Notes: generated from the sequence alone by a model not told the origin. Positions 31,737 through 40,656 are shown, counted from the stretch's first letter. The stretch is 41,759 bases of DNA from Caenimonas sp. SL110 (GCF_001044395.1 NZ_JANU01000030.1:1-41759); one strand, 5' to 3'. Numbers and translations: made by a program.

Positions 31737-31960
31737 TGCTTTTCTCCCTTTTGAAAAACATTCCGCAGCACACCGTCGGGCAAAAGCAGCTCTCGCTGCT
31801 CAATGCAAAACGGCAGCACCCACAGCACGAGTCCGTTTGAGACGGGAAAACGAAACTCTGGAAGCGGCCCAGAAAAGGTCTCGGTCTTCGGGTAGATCAA
31901 CACGATGTCGCCTGTGCCGTTCAGATAGTGGTGGCCGTAGGCGTACAGGTGGGCAATCAA
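31733..31960 (-). pseudogene. mcrC: 3' remnant of mcrC (5-methylcytosine restriction component)
   Basis: The 75-residue frame resembles only the C-terminus of McrC: AHLYAYGHHYLNGTGDIVLIYP followed by LPEFRFPVSNGLVLWVLPF. Intact McrC proteins have about 350-450 residues. Immediately upstream, an in-frame stop closes the frame and the WYL gene ends 48 bases away, so the N-terminal part and mcrB are gone. The apparent TTG start is not a natural start. The remnant retains the four-base overlap with the following nuclease gene. I infer a deletion that joined a decayed McrBC-like type IV restriction locus to the WYL locus. Confidence 0.75.
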
Positions 31961-32008
31961 GGTTAGTTATCGCGACATTGTGGCGGTTGCCCCCGAATGC
32001 CGAATCGG

Positions 32009-32977
32009 TCAGACATAGCGCGCAACAAGTGCCAGCCCTGCCTGCTGCACTTTCTTCCTCAGTTCCTTCGGCTCCATCACTGCCACATCCGCCCCATACC
32101 GCAAGATGTCCCCCAGAATCTCCCGATCATCCGAATACGGAACCGACAGCACGTAGCTGCCATCCGGCTCTTCCCGGCTCTCCTGCATCGGATGCCACTG
32201 CTCCCCCCTCACCCAGCGCGCACGCTCCGGCGTGAACTTCAAGACGGCCCATGCACTGGGTGCGCCACCGAAGATCCCGTAACTCACGCTCAACATCTCG
32301 TCCAGGCGCTTCGCCGCGATCTCTTTCGCACTGGTCTCCAGCACATGAGCATCGGTCAGCGCATCCACAGAAAAGCTTCGCAAGTCGTCACGCAGATGGC
32401 ACCAGGCATCCAGGTACCAGTTGTCTCGATAGTGAACCAGCCGCTGCGGCGACACTTCACGTTCCACCGTGTCGCCTGTCTGCCGGTTGAAGTGCGCAAC
32501 GCGCAGTTTCTTGCGGCCGATCGTTGCGGCAGCAACAGCCTCAAAGAACTGCGGCGTGACTCGCCGCTTGCCCGCATGAACAAGGCGAATGCGTTGGGCC
32601 ACGTCTTCGGCAGCCAGCCCATGCTTTTCCATTAACTGGCTAAGCCGCCCTTGCAGCGGCTTGAGCTTGGAGCCGAGCAAGCCTGGCGCGAGCTGCGACA
32701 GCAGTTGCTGGATCGTCGTCAGCGCAAGGATCTCGCGGTCGTTGAACCAGAGTCCCGGCAACTCCGAGTCGGTGTGACCCTGGCCCTCTTCGATGACATA
32801 CCCACCCTGATCGCGATCGAAACGGATCGGAACGCGAAGCTGGTCTCGCAGCTTGGCGATGTCGCGCTTCACCGTGGCGCGCGAAATCTCCAGGGCGGCC
32901 ATCAGATCTTCGACTGATGTCGCACGCTTTGAGCCGAGCAAACTTTTGTATTGATAGAGACGTACTACTTCGCTCAT
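32009..32977 (-). CDS. WYL-domain transcriptional regulator (second), YafY-like
   Basis: The 322-residue protein has a DeoR/HTH_11-like N-terminus (about 5-60: SVEDLMAALEISRATVKRDIAKL). A WYL domain (about 130-215) follows, with the classic SPQRLVHYRDNWYLDAWCH and LRSFSVD, and then a C-terminal WCX extension (about 235-320). GGAGGGG lies nine bases before the ATG. It lies downstream of, and on the same strand as, the five-gene HDAC operon, separated by 234 bases containing several short palindromes. It may be that operon's regulator or simply a neighbour. It is distinct from the first WYL protein, which lacks the SPQRL/NWYLDAWC form. Confidence 0.92.
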   Translation of the reverse strand: MSEVVRLYQYKSLLGSKRATSVEDLMAALEISRATVKRDIAKLRDQLRVPIRFDRDQGGYVIEEGQGHTDSELPGLWFNDREILALTTIQQLLSQLAPGLLGSKLKPLQGRLSQLMEKHGLAAEDVAQRIRLVHAGKRRVTPQFFEAVAAATIGRKKLRVAHFNRQTGDTVEREVSPQRLVHYRDNWYLDAWCHLRDDLRSFSVDALTDAHVLETSAKEIAAKRLDEMLSVSYGIFGGAPSAWAVLKFTPERARWVRGEQWHPMQESREEPDGSYVLSVPYSDDREILGDILRYGADVAVMEPKELRKKVQQAGLALVARYV

Positions 32978-33083
32978 TGGCGATTTCCCCTCCGCTTGCA
33001 GCTACAAAGTGTTTCACAGGACGCAGCGGTTGCATAGCGGAGTGAACCCTGCTTGCGGCTTCGTGAATCCGGGTGACCAGTGA

Positions 33084-33146
33084 CTGCCGTCAGTGGCAGG
33101 TTGGAACGATCAAGATCATCTTGAGGGGCAGGCTCATCGTATGAGC
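33084..33146. promoter_or_regulatory. Cluster of short palindromes upstream of the second WYL gene
   Basis: Three inverted repeats lie in the 234-base gap: CTGCC-N6-GGCAG (33084-33099), CAAGATCATCTTG (33111-33123) and GCTCAT-CGT-ATGAGC (33132-33146). None is followed by a T-tract on the minus strand, so they look more like operators than a terminator. The WYL protein or another regulator could bind here. Confidence 0.4.
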
Positions 33147-33211
33147 TGGCACCACTGATGGTTTGCGCAGCTCGTGCGGCATCGCCAATGGCCCTCTGCG
33201 AAGCGGATCGC

Positions 33212-34225
33212 TCAGGAGAACTCGGTCACCATGTGCAGGGATGAGCGGGACGGCGGTCCATAGCTCACAAGTCGCACATCAAGGTCGTGCCCGGCGCAAA
33301 GTCGCAAAGCATTGCGAATAGCCTCGTCGATCCACGTGTCGTCGTTTCCGAAGGCGCCGCCACCCAGCCGCGTCAGCAGGACGACATTGGACGCCCCTCG
33401 CCTGGCATTAAGAATTGCCGCGAGCACAGTCGCCTCATAGGCGGCCTCCAACACGAGCGAGGCAAATGCCTTCCAGGCGGGCCTGCTGATGTCGCTGTAT
33501 GCCACTGGAAGAGCCGAGCAATAGGCCTGGGAAACCACAGGTCGACTCGGTCCATCGGCATCGGTCACTTCAACATCCCAATGCAGCCCGATCCGAAGCA
33601 AGCCTGACAAGGCATTTCGCTCAGCACCAGGGATTGACGCCAGATGGCCGTCTATCGCCTGCAACCCTTGCCTGGAACATAGCGCGTATCCATTACGCAT
33701 GGTCCAGAAAGTCTCTACAGGGCGGCGCAATGCAACGCTGAACGCATGACCCAAATCCGAGAGACCATCCAGCTGATGGCTGCTCGACTGACCCGTTGCA
33801 CTCCCGACGGGCACAAAGTAGTTTCTATAAATCGTCGCAGCACCTGCGGCAATCGCACAAGCGGGGCCCTGTGTCCGGTCGTGTTCGTAACGGGTGACGC
33901 CCATCTCGGGGGTTACATGCGGCGACGTCATCTCCAGCAAGTTGAACTGCGAGGCAACCTGGAAGAGCGCACCTTCGAACTCGGGGGATCGGTGCAGCGC
34001 GCGAATATCACCGCTGATCGCTCCGACCCGCACGCACCCCTGCTCCATCCCAGCCCCCGCGACTCGATCACGCAAGGTCCGGAGTGAAACAAGCTCCAGG
34101 TGTCCGATGCCGTAGGTCTTTCCATTGACGAGGGACCGTAGTTGTTGGCCGTCAATTTCGAGCTGCGCTCGTGTCGCTTCATACGGCAACTCGCGAAATC
34201 CGGTGAGGCGTTCAAACCAGTCCAT
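33212..34225 (-). CDS. Uncharacterised macro/PARG-like protein
   Basis: The start at 34225 has AGGAG upstream and gives 337 residues; the longer frame to 34543 is a shadow of the neighbouring gene. The protein begins MDWFERLTGFRELPYEATR and contains FQVASQFNLLEMTSPHVTPE, TRYEHDRTQGPACAIAAGAA with TIYRNYF, and a C-terminal VVLLTRLGGGAFGNDDTWID. The last motif resembles the glycine-rich phosphate loop of macro and poly(ADP-ribose) glycohydrolase folds, and the QGPACA segment looks like a conserved ligand pocket. I believe this belongs to a family annotated only as hypothetical. Action on ADP-ribose or a related nucleotide is inference. It is the last gene of the five-gene operon. Confidence 0.65.
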   Translation of the reverse strand: MDWFERLTGFRELPYEATRAQLEIDGQQLRSLVNGKTYGIGHLELVSLRTLRDRVAGAGMEQGCVRVGAISGDIRALHRSPEFEGALFQVASQFNLLEMTSPHVTPEMGVTRYEHDRTQGPACAIAAGAATIYRNYFVPVGSATGQSSSHQLDGLSDLGHAFSVALRRPVETFWTMRNGYALCSRQGLQAIDGHLASIPGAERNALSGLLRIGLHWDVEVTDADGPSRPVVSQAYCSALPVAYSDISRPAWKAFASLVLEAAYEATVLAAILNARRGASNVVLLTRLGGGAFGNDDTWIDEAIRNALRLCAGHDLDVRLVSYGPPSRSSLHMVTEFS

Positions 34226-34284
34226 CGAGCATCTCCTTTTCAGTCCCGCGTGACTACATGAAAGTTGCCTGGCAACGCCTACGG

Positions 34285-35187
34285 TCAGTCCAACGACTGC
34301 ACCTTCTCGATTCGCAGCTTCATGCCGGCGTCTTCCAGCTTCCGACGATGCACGTTCCAGGCGGCCTTGCTGCGCGTTGGAAGTTCGCGCGTGGGCAGCG
34401 CCACCAGCAAGCCCGGTTGATCGGCCAGCACCAGAGTTTTTCCACTTGCCAGCGCACGAAGCTCCGCGCCCAGCTGCTGCTCGGCGTGGATGGACTGAGC
34501 CAAAAGCTGCAGCACCTTCGCACATCGCTGGTATGCCGAGCAAACCTGGGTCGCACGGTGTGGATCGGACAGGAATTTCTGATACGTCTTCACCTGCCTC
34601 AAGATGCCGCTATCGGTAGGCAAAGGTCCGCTCGTACGGATGCGGGCGTCGTCGAACGTTTTCACTTCCCAGAACATCAGCCGTGTCGTGGCAGCGTCAA
34701 CGTGCTCCAAAGACACCATGTCGATGCGAAGCGCAAACTTCTGGTCGCCGCTCGCCGGAAGACCCATCTCGAGGTCGATCACGTTGGCGTCGTGATCCAG
34801 GATTTCATCGATAGCGATCTTCTCCGCGCCGGCTTTGCCCTCGGCGGCCTTCACCCAGCGGGCAAGCTGGACGTCGGCAGGCGCAGTCAGATAACGGCGA
34901 CCGGCGTCCATATCCCCACGCTCGGTGCGCTCGATGTACTTGCGGTGCAGTATCCATTGCATCTGACCAGCCCGGTTCTGGCGCACCTGGGCCACCGACT
35001 GCCCCTTGCGATAGAGATTCAAAGTGCCGTTGCGAATTGCCAGGCGCAAGCCCAAAGCGCCAGCGGGTGTTCCGGCGGGACACCAAAGCGAGAGCAATTC
35101 GGGCCACCAGGCCGGGGGGTTGTTCAGAGCGACGTCGAGGAATGAGAGTTCTCGCCCAAACGTTGTGGAGGAAGTGGAAGTGCTCAT
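34285..35187 (-). CDS. Hypothetical protein with PD-(D/E)XK-like nuclease core
   Basis: The 300-residue protein starts MSTSTSSTTFGRELSFLDVA. The middle contains Asp156 in FALRIDMVSL, Glu174 and Lys176 in MFWEVKTF, spaced like the catalytic triad of PD-(D/E)XK nucleases, with Glu140 as a possible extra ligand. The rest is mixed alpha/beta, with ILRQVKTYQKFLSD directly after the core, a common helix position in this fold. There is no signal or membrane helix. It lies 53 bases after the DUF3293 gene and 59 bases before the macro-like gene. Function is inferred from the motif; it could instead be an inactive member or another restriction-like fold. Confidence 0.6.
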   Translation of the reverse strand: MSTSTSSTTFGRELSFLDVALNNPPAWWPELLSLWCPAGTPAGALGLRLAIRNGTLNLYRKGQSVAQVRQNRAGQMQWILHRKYIERTERGDMDAGRRYLTAPADVQLARWVKAAEGKAGAEKIAIDEILDHDANVIDLEMGLPASGDQKFALRIDMVSLEHVDAATTRLMFWEVKTFDDARIRTSGPLPTDSGILRQVKTYQKFLSDPHRATQVCSAYQRCAKVLQLLAQSIHAEQQLGAELRALASGKTLVLADQPGLLVALPTRELPTRSKAAWNVHRRKLEDAGMKLRIEKVQSLD

Positions 35188-35240
35188 TGGGCCCTATTCG
35201 CAACAGAGTGATGTGCCGCTTCGATGCAAGCCCCGAGCAC

Positions 35241-35666
35241 TCACTTCATCAAGACCAACTCGGGGACTGCGTCGCTGCCGCACCAGACAACAGCGTTCTG
35301 CTGATGTCGATCGCCAAGTGCCTTCGCTTCGTCGCGCGTCACGCAGATGATGAGAAAGCTCGCCTCGCCATAGTTGCTGATTGGATGTCGGCCCTCTCCT
35401 TGAACAAAAGCCAACCCGCGTGCCTGCAGTTCGGCAACGAGAGTCGCATTGCGCGCATTGTTTTCGCCAGGCTCCAGTTCACGGCTGAACGGATTCCATG
35501 CGGTTACGTAGGCACTGCAGTCAAGCCCTTGCGCTTCATGCAGCTTGAGCAACTCGGCCGAAGGTTCGCCGATCTTGAGGAAGAAAGGTGCGTCCGAAAA
35601 CACGTGGTAATGGGTCTCCAGGTAGGCCTGGATCAGCCCCGGGTCGATGAGTGAGTCGGGTTTCAT
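35241..35666 (-). CDS. DUF3293 domain protein
   Basis: The 141-residue protein matches DUF3293 along its length: CSAYVTAWNPFSRELEPGENNARNATL, then GEASFLIICVTRDEAKALGDRHQQNAVVW. The family has no assigned activity. It occurs in many proteobacteria as a stand-alone small protein. The start overlaps the deacetylase stop by four bases (ATGA), with AGGAG five bases upstream, so the two are translationally coupled. This ties a domain of unknown function to an HDAC-family enzyme. Confidence 0.8.
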   Translation of the reverse strand: MKPDSLIDPGLIQAYLETHYHVFSDAPFFLKIGEPSAELLKLHEAQGLDCSAYVTAWNPFSRELEPGENNARNATLVAELQARGLAFVQGEGRHPISNYGEASFLIICVTRDEAKALGDRHQQNAVVWCGSDAVPELVLMK

Positions 35667-36529
35667 GGCTTCTCCTGGTGGGCGACAAGCGCTGCACGCA
35701 ACGTGTTTCTGTGGAGGCGCAGCACCGGCGCTATGCCCCCAGTGTCATCCACCTGATAACCACCCGCCAGATTCCAGACCAGCGCGCGCCCTTGAAACTG
35801 AGTGAAGACCTCCGCATCGCGGCGCGACATTTCCGCCGTGGTCAAAAGCCCTCCGAGAGGATCGTCGATATGCGGATCCGCACCAGCCTGGTAGATCACG
35901 AGATCGGCTTCGCGGCAATCTTCAACCGCGGTTTGCAGCCAGCTGAAGAAGCCTCTTGCGCCAGGGCCTACGTCGGATCGGCTGCGAAAGCGATTGCCCA
36001 TGGTGTGATGCTTGATCTGTTTCCTCACCCTCAACCGCCCAATGATGTCTTCTGTTCCATCGGCGAAGTGGACATCGCAGTCGATGATCCCGACTTGCCG
36101 GACTGCGCCCTCCTTCAACAACTTCATGGCGACAACCATCAACCCGTTGAAGGTGCAGTATCCGCCCGCCCGCGCGTAGCCCGCATGGTGGAAACCACTG
36201 GTAGGAGAGCAGGTGATTTCGTTCGCGCCAAGCGCCTGCCGGGACGCCGCAAGGAGCGAACCCGTGGTGTAGTAGAGCGAAGTGGTCAGCTCCGGATCTG
36301 TAGTTCCAAACCCATTCTCGATCTCCAGGTCCAGAATCCCCTGAACGAAATCCGGGTCGTGTGCGAGCGTGAGATCAGCTCGCGTCACCGGGGGGAAACT
36401 GTGGATGTCGCCCTGGGTGATCAGTCCACGCCGCAACCAGTCATGGACGACCAGCGCAGGCTTGCAGGCTGACGGCGAGAATGACGCCGGTTGGTTTGCG
36501 ACCTGCTCATTGCGGAAGAAGATTTTCAT
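35663..36529 (-). CDS. Histone-deacetylase-family (AcuC/polyamine-deacetylase-like) hydrolase
   Basis: The 288-residue protein keeps the full Zn-hydrolase active site of the arginase/deacetylase fold. It has the His pair in SGFHHAGY (114-115), metal ligands Asp152 and His154 in IIDCDVHFADGTED, Asp218 in QAGADPHIDDP, and the transition-state Tyr258 in NLAGGYQ. Bacterial members remove acetyl or other acyl groups from polyamines, small amines or protein lysines. No acetyl-CoA synthetase or polyamine genes are near, so the substrate is open. It overlaps both neighbours (start with the KOW-like gene, stop with DUF3293) by four bases, making the first three genes one tightly coupled unit. Confidence 0.9.
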   Translation of the reverse strand: MKIFFRNEQVANQPASFSPSACKPALVVHDWLRRGLITQGDIHSFPPVTRADLTLAHDPDFVQGILDLEIENGFGTTDPELTTSLYYTTGSLLAASRQALGANEITCSPTSGFHHAGYARAGGYCTFNGLMVVAMKLLKEGAVRQVGIIDCDVHFADGTEDIIGRLRVRKQIKHHTMGNRFRSRSDVGPGARGFFSWLQTAVEDCREADLVIYQAGADPHIDDPLGGLLTTAEMSRRDAEVFTQFQGRALVWNLAGGYQVDDTGGIAPVLRLHRNTLRAALVAHQEKP

Positions 36530-36837
36530 TGCCCGCCTCCGACAACTCCAACCGGAGCACCGGTCTTCACCTCAAGGCTGTCTCGCGCCGGGTTCCCCCG
36601 GATGGGCCGCAGGCACTCATCCGGGATCGGTCCCTTGGTGCGCAGGAATATGCGCGAACCTATCGTCCAGGTCATTGCCTGTGGACAGGCAGCGAGCCAT
36701 ACCTGACCGCGGCCCATCATGGCGAGCTTGCCGCGGCCGCTATGCGGGCCGACGATCCGCACGATTCGACCAATGTTGGCCACGTTCTCAGCCATGACAA
36801 CGACGGCAAGGTCACCGGGTCTGCAGTTTATTTTCAT
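36526..36837 (-). CDS. Small KOW/SH3-like barrel protein
   Basis: The start at 36837 has AGGAG seven bases upstream and gives 103 residues. The sequence MKINCRPGDLAVVVMAENVANIG with GRIVRIVGP is a run of short strands with a PGDLAVV...GRIVRI pattern, as in small SH3/KOW-like barrels. The tail GPIPDECLRPIRG occurs in similar small proteins of phages and mobile elements. It probably binds nucleic acid or a protein partner; no enzyme motif is seen. It opens the operon; its stop overlaps the deacetylase start (ATGA). Upstream sequence to 36960 shows no clear promoter. Confidence 0.6.
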   Translation of the reverse strand: MKINCRPGDLAVVVMAENVANIGRIVRIVGPHSGRGKLAMMGRGQVWLAACPQAMTWTIGSRIFLRTKGPIPDECLRPIRGNPARDSLEVKTGAPVGVVGGGQ

Positions 36838-36963
36838 GAGCGTTCTCCTGGCCCAAAAAGGGGAGATCGCCGGCACGCAGGGCAAGGCGTGGCGCGACGG
36901 TTTAGCAGCATTTATGCGTCGCCCTGCAAGTGTCAAAAATCGGCGACAACTGACTATCGTTGA

Positions 36964-37099
36964 TCAGAGGCTCACAGCGTGAGCCTGGTGCGGCGGAAAG
37001 GCGGCCAATTCGTTGGGCTCGATGTTGTCCTTCTCTTGCTTGCCGAACAGGAGCGCGGTTGTCCTCGAAGTCGAGCTTGGGCTTCTGGAAGATGCCCAA
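36964..37099 (-). pseudogene. Frameshifted C-terminal remnant of an unidentified gene
   Basis: Codons from about 37099 read [12 protein letters not shown] and then, after a one-base shift near 37053, [20 protein letters not shown] followed by [10 protein letters not shown] and a TGA at 36964-36966. Third positions are almost all G or C across the shift, as in the true genes here. This points to a once-coding 3' end with one inserted base and a lost 5' part. I do not recognise the protein. The remainder of the 36838-37201 gap holds the hairpin at 36968 and, at 37124-37129, a CATAAT that may be the mutS -10 box. Confidence 0.4.
36968..36986. repeat. GAGGCTCA hairpin, copy B
   Basis: AGGCTCAC-AGC-GTGAGCCT is a perfect hairpin with 8-base arms. 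It matches copy A (30789-30807) on both arms. The two copies bracket the block from the PGN_0703-type gene to the HDAC operon. Confidence 0.45.
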
Positions 37100-37201
37100 A
37101 TGAGCATCAGCCGTCCCAGACTACATAATTTGGCCTATGGGCCGGCTTGCATCGAACGCCGATGCCAGGCACCTGACAAAGACAGACAAGAAAGCAAACG
37201 A

Positions 37202-39832
37202 TTGAAATCCACGGACACTCTTGCGATTGACGAGAAAGCACGTCCGCAGCCTGCAGCTCACACCCCCATGATGGCGCAGTACCTCGCCATCAAGGCCGAG
37301 CATCCCGACACACTCGTTTTCTATCGCATGGGCGATTTTTACGAGCTGTTCTATGGCGATGCAGAAAAGGCAGCGCGGCTGCTCGACATCACCCTCACCC
37401 GGCGCGGCAACTCGGCAGGCGAGCCTGTCGTCATGGCGGGCGTTCCCTTCCACTCGATGGAAGGCTATCTCGCGCGCCTGATCCGGCACGGCGAATCGGT
37501 GGCGATCTGCGAGCAGGTTGGCGATGTCGCCACATCCAAAGGGCCGGTCGAACGCAAGGTGATGCGGGTCGTCACGCCCGGCACCCTCACCGACACCGAG
37601 CTGCTCAATGACAAGTCCGAAGCGATGCTGCTGGCCGTGCACCAGGGCTCGCGCCACAAGCTGGGCCTGGCATGGTTGAGCGTGACGCAAGGCGCGTTGC
37701 AGCTGGCAGAGTGCGCAGGCGATGAGCTCGAATCATGGGTGGCACGCATAGCCCCGAGCGAAGTGGTGTTCAGCTCGGGCGTCACACCCGTCTTTGCGCA
37801 ACGCCTGAAGGCCATGAAGGCGGCGTCTTCGTTTTCACTGACCGAGCGTCCGGAGTTTCAGTTCGATTCAGGCCTGGGCTTGCGCAAGCTCCTGGGCCAG
37901 CTCAACAGCGCGACGCTCGCTGCATGGGGCGCCGATGAGATGCTGCACGCGCATGCCGCTGCGTCGGCCTTGCTCACCTTTGCCGAGCACACGCAGGGCC
38001 GCGCCCTGTCGCATGTGCAGAGTCTGCAGGTGCAGCGCGACGACGAGCTGATCGACCTGCCCGTCACCACGCGGCGCAACCTCGAACTGGTACAGACTCT
38101 GCGCGGCGAAGACTCACCCACCGTGTTCTCGCTGCTCGACACCTGCATGACCGGCATGGGCAGCCGCATGCTCAGGTGCTGGCTGCTGGAGCCGCGTCGC
38201 GAACGCACGCAGGCTGTGCTCCGGCATGAGGCGATCGACACGTTGCGCGGCGGTCTCTGGCAGCGCCTTCGTTCAGAGATGAAGGGTTGCAGCGATGTCG
38301 AGCGCATCACGGCGCGCATTGCGTTGCGGCAGGTCAAGCCGCGCGAACTGGTGGGCCTCAAGCAATCGCTGGAGAAGTCGGCGCAGCTCGCTTTGCAATT
38401 GCACGGCGTCGATGGGTTGCTGGGCGAAATCGCTGCGTCCATGTCGCCGCCTGCCGGGTGCACCGAATCGCTGGCACGCACCATCCACGCCGAGCCCGCT
38501 GCACTGGTGCGCGACGGCGGTGTGATTGCGACCGGCCTGGACGCCGAGCTCGACGAACTGCGTGCCATCCAGGACAACTGCGACGGCTTCCTGCTCGAAC
38601 TCGAAGCGCGCGAGCGTGCGCGCACCGGCATCGCCAACCTGCGGGTGCAGTTCAACAAGGTGCATGGTTTCTACATCGAGATCACACAAGGGCAACTCGA
38701 CAAGGTGCCGGCCGACTACCGCAGGCGCCAGACGCTCAAGAACGCCGAGCGGTTCATCACGCCCGAGCTCAAGGCCTTTGAAGACAAGGCGCTATCGGCC
38801 CAGGACCGCGCGCTGGCCCGGGAAAAGTGGCTGTACGAACAACTGCTCGATCAACTGCAGGCGCATGTGCCGGCACTCACGCGACTGGCGCGCGCGATGG
38901 CCTCGCTCGATGCACTGTGCGCGCTGGCCGAACGCTCGCTCACACTCAACTGGTGCCGCCCGCAATTCACGCGCGAACCCGGCATCGAGATCGTGCAGGG
39001 CCGACACCCCGTCGTTGAAAGCCGCCTCGCCGAAACGACTGGCGGCAGCTTCATCGCCAACGACACGCGCCTGGGGCCCAGGCAGCGGATGCAGGTCATC
39101 ACCGGCCCCAACATGGGCGGCAAGTCGACCTACATGCGGCAGGTCGCCCTGGTGTGCCTGCTGGGTTCCATGGGCTCCTACGTGCCGGCCGCCTCGTGCA
39201 GGCTGGGGCCTATGGATGCAATCCATACCCGAATTGGTGCAGCCGACGACCTGGCCAATGCGCAATCGACCTTCATGCTGGAGATGACCGAAGCCGCGCA
39301 GATCCTGCATGCCGCTACAGCGAACTCACTGGTGCTGATGGATGAAATCGGCCGGGGCACTTCGACATTCGATGGGCTCGCTCTCGCATCGGGCATCGCC
39401 GCGCACCTGCATGACAAGACGCAGGCGTTCACGCTCTTTGCCACGCACTATTTTGAGCTGACGGAGTTTCCGGCCAGGCACCACTGCGCGGTGAACGTGC
39501 ACGTGAGCGCTGCCGAATCGGGCAGCGACATCGTCTTTTTGCACGAAATCCAGCCCGGCCCCGCCAGCCGCAGCTATGGCATACAAGTTGCAAAACTGGC
39601 CGGTATGCCTGCTGCTGTAGTCAACCACGCGCGCCACGCATTGACGGCCCTTGAAAACCAGCAAACACTGGCTCGCGAGCAGGTAGACTTGTTTGAAGCG
39701 CCACCCGCCGCCGACGCGCCCATGCACAGCGCGGTTGAAGCGGCGGTCGGCGCGCTGAACCCCGATGCGATGAGCCCGCGTGAAGCACTCGACGCCCTGT
39801 ACCAACTCAAGAAGCTGACTGAAAAAAAATGA
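37202..39832 (+). CDS. mutS: DNA mismatch repair protein MutS
   Basis: MutS recognises mismatches and small loops and starts methyl- or nick-directed repair with MutL. All hallmarks are present: the mismatch-contact Phe-x-Glu in [10 protein letters not shown] (Phe46, Glu48 from this start), the clamp/lever domains, Walker [10 protein letters not shown] (635-643), the Walker B region [14 protein letters not shown] and the following ATHYFELTE. With the TTG at 37202 it has 876 residues, normal for the family. An ATG at 37268 (HTPMMAQYL) is an alternative. The open frame continues upstream to 37013, but that part overlaps gene debris. The stop overlaps the next gene's ATG by four bases. Confidence 0.96.
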   Translation: MKSTDTLAIDEKARPQPAAHTPMMAQYLAIKAEHPDTLVFYRMGDFYELFYGDAEKAARLLDITLTRRGNSAGEPVVMAGVPFHSMEGYLARLIRHGESVAICEQVGDVATSKGPVERKVMRVVTPGTLTDTELLNDKSEAMLLAVHQGSRHKLGLAWLSVTQGALQLAECAGDELESWVARIAPSEVVFSSGVTPVFAQRLKAMKAASSFSLTERPEFQFDSGLGLRKLLGQLNSATLAAWGADEMLHAHAAASALLTFAEHTQGRALSHVQSLQVQRDDELIDLPVTTRRNLELVQTLRGEDSPTVFSLLDTCMTGMGSRMLRCWLLEPRRERTQAVLRHEAIDTLRGGLWQRLRSEMKGCSDVERITARIALRQVKPRELVGLKQSLEKSAQLALQLHGVDGLLGEIAASMSPPAGCTESLARTIHAEPAALVRDGGVIATGLDAELDELRAIQDNCDGFLLELEARERARTGIANLRVQFNKVHGFYIEITQGQLDKVPADYRRRQTLKNAERFITPELKAFEDKALSAQDRALAREKWLYEQLLDQLQAHVPALTRLARAMASLDALCALAERSLTLNWCRPQFTREPGIEIVQGRHPVVESRLAETTGGSFIANDTRLGPRQRMQVITGPNMGGKSTYMRQVALVCLLGSMGSYVPAASCRLGPMDAIHTRIGAADDLANAQSTFMLEMTEAAQILHAATANSLVLMDEIGRGTSTFDGLALASGIAAHLHDKTQAFTLFATHYFELTEFPARHHCAVNVHVSAAESGSDIVFLHEIQPGPASRSYGIQVAKLAGMPAAVVNHARHALTALENQQTLAREQVDLFEAPPAADAPMHSAVEAAVGALNPDAMSPREALDALYQLKKLTEKK

Positions 39833-40656
39833 CCTACTGCGTCGGCATCAAGCTCAACGCCGGACTGGTGTTCCTCTCCGACTCACGCACCAATGCGGGC
39901 GTCGACAACATCAGCACCTTCCGCAAGATGATCGTGTACGAGCGCCCCGGCGATCGCTTCATGGTGCTGCTTTCTGCGGGCAACCTCAGCATTGCGCAGT
40001 CGGTGCGCGAGATGCTGCAGGTCGAGCAGCTGAAAGAAGGCAAGGATGGCGAGGCCATCACGATCTGGAACGCCACCAGCATGTTCGATGCCGCGCGCGT
40101 GCTGGGCAACGCCGTGCGCCACGTCTATGAGCGCGACGCCGAATCGCTCAAGAACTCGGGTGTGGACTTCAACGTCGGCCTGATCTTCGGCGGCCAGATT
40201 CGCGGTGAAGGCATGCGCTTGTTCCAGGTCTATTCGGCAGGCAACTTCATTGAAGCCACGCCCGAGACGCCCTACTTCCAGATCGGTGAATCCAAGTACG
40301 GCAAACCCGTGCTCGACCGCGTGATCGCACCCGACACGCCGCTCGATGAGGCCGCCAAGTGCGCGCTGGTTTCGATGGATTCCACGATGAAGTCGAACCT
40401 GTCGGTCGGCCCGCCGCTGGACCTGGTCGTGTATGAAGCCAACAACTTCCAGACCGAGAAGATCGTTTCCATCGACATGCAAAACCCCTACTACCGCATG
40501 CTGCACAGCAGCTGGGGGCAAAAGTTGCGCGAGGTGTTCGACAGCCTGGACGACCCGGTCTGGGACGACGCGCACACCGACACGCCGCTGAAGGTGGACA
40601 CCGGGCGCAGCAAACCGCTCAAGAAGATCACGCGGCCTGATGAGCGGCTGATTTGA
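39829..40656 (+). CDS. Proteasome-type protease (Anbu-like)
   Basis: The 275-residue protein is a bacterial member of the proteasome beta-subunit/Ntn-hydrolase family. The nucleophile would be Thr2, exposed after Met removal ([20 protein letters not shown]), with the conserved Asp in SDSRTNAG and the Lys in STFRKMIVY. Length and absence of a propeptide fit Anbu, which forms open helical or ring assemblies rather than a closed barrel. Anbu genes usually sit with an ATP-grasp, an alpha-E and a transglutaminase gene. Here it follows mutS with an ATGA overlap and precedes an alpha/beta hydrolase, so those partners are missing locally. Substrate is unknown. Confidence 0.88.
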   Translation: MTYCVGIKLNAGLVFLSDSRTNAGVDNISTFRKMIVYERPGDRFMVLLSAGNLSIAQSVREMLQVEQLKEGKDGEAITIWNATSMFDAARVLGNAVRHVYERDAESLKNSGVDFNVGLIFGGQIRGEGMRLFQVYSAGNFIEATPETPYFQIGESKYGKPVLDRVIAPDTPLDEAAKCALVSMDSTMKSNLSVGPPLDLVVYEANNFQTEKIVSIDMQNPYYRMLHSSWGQKLREVFDSLDDPVWDDAHTDTPLKVDTGRSKPLKKITRPDERLI

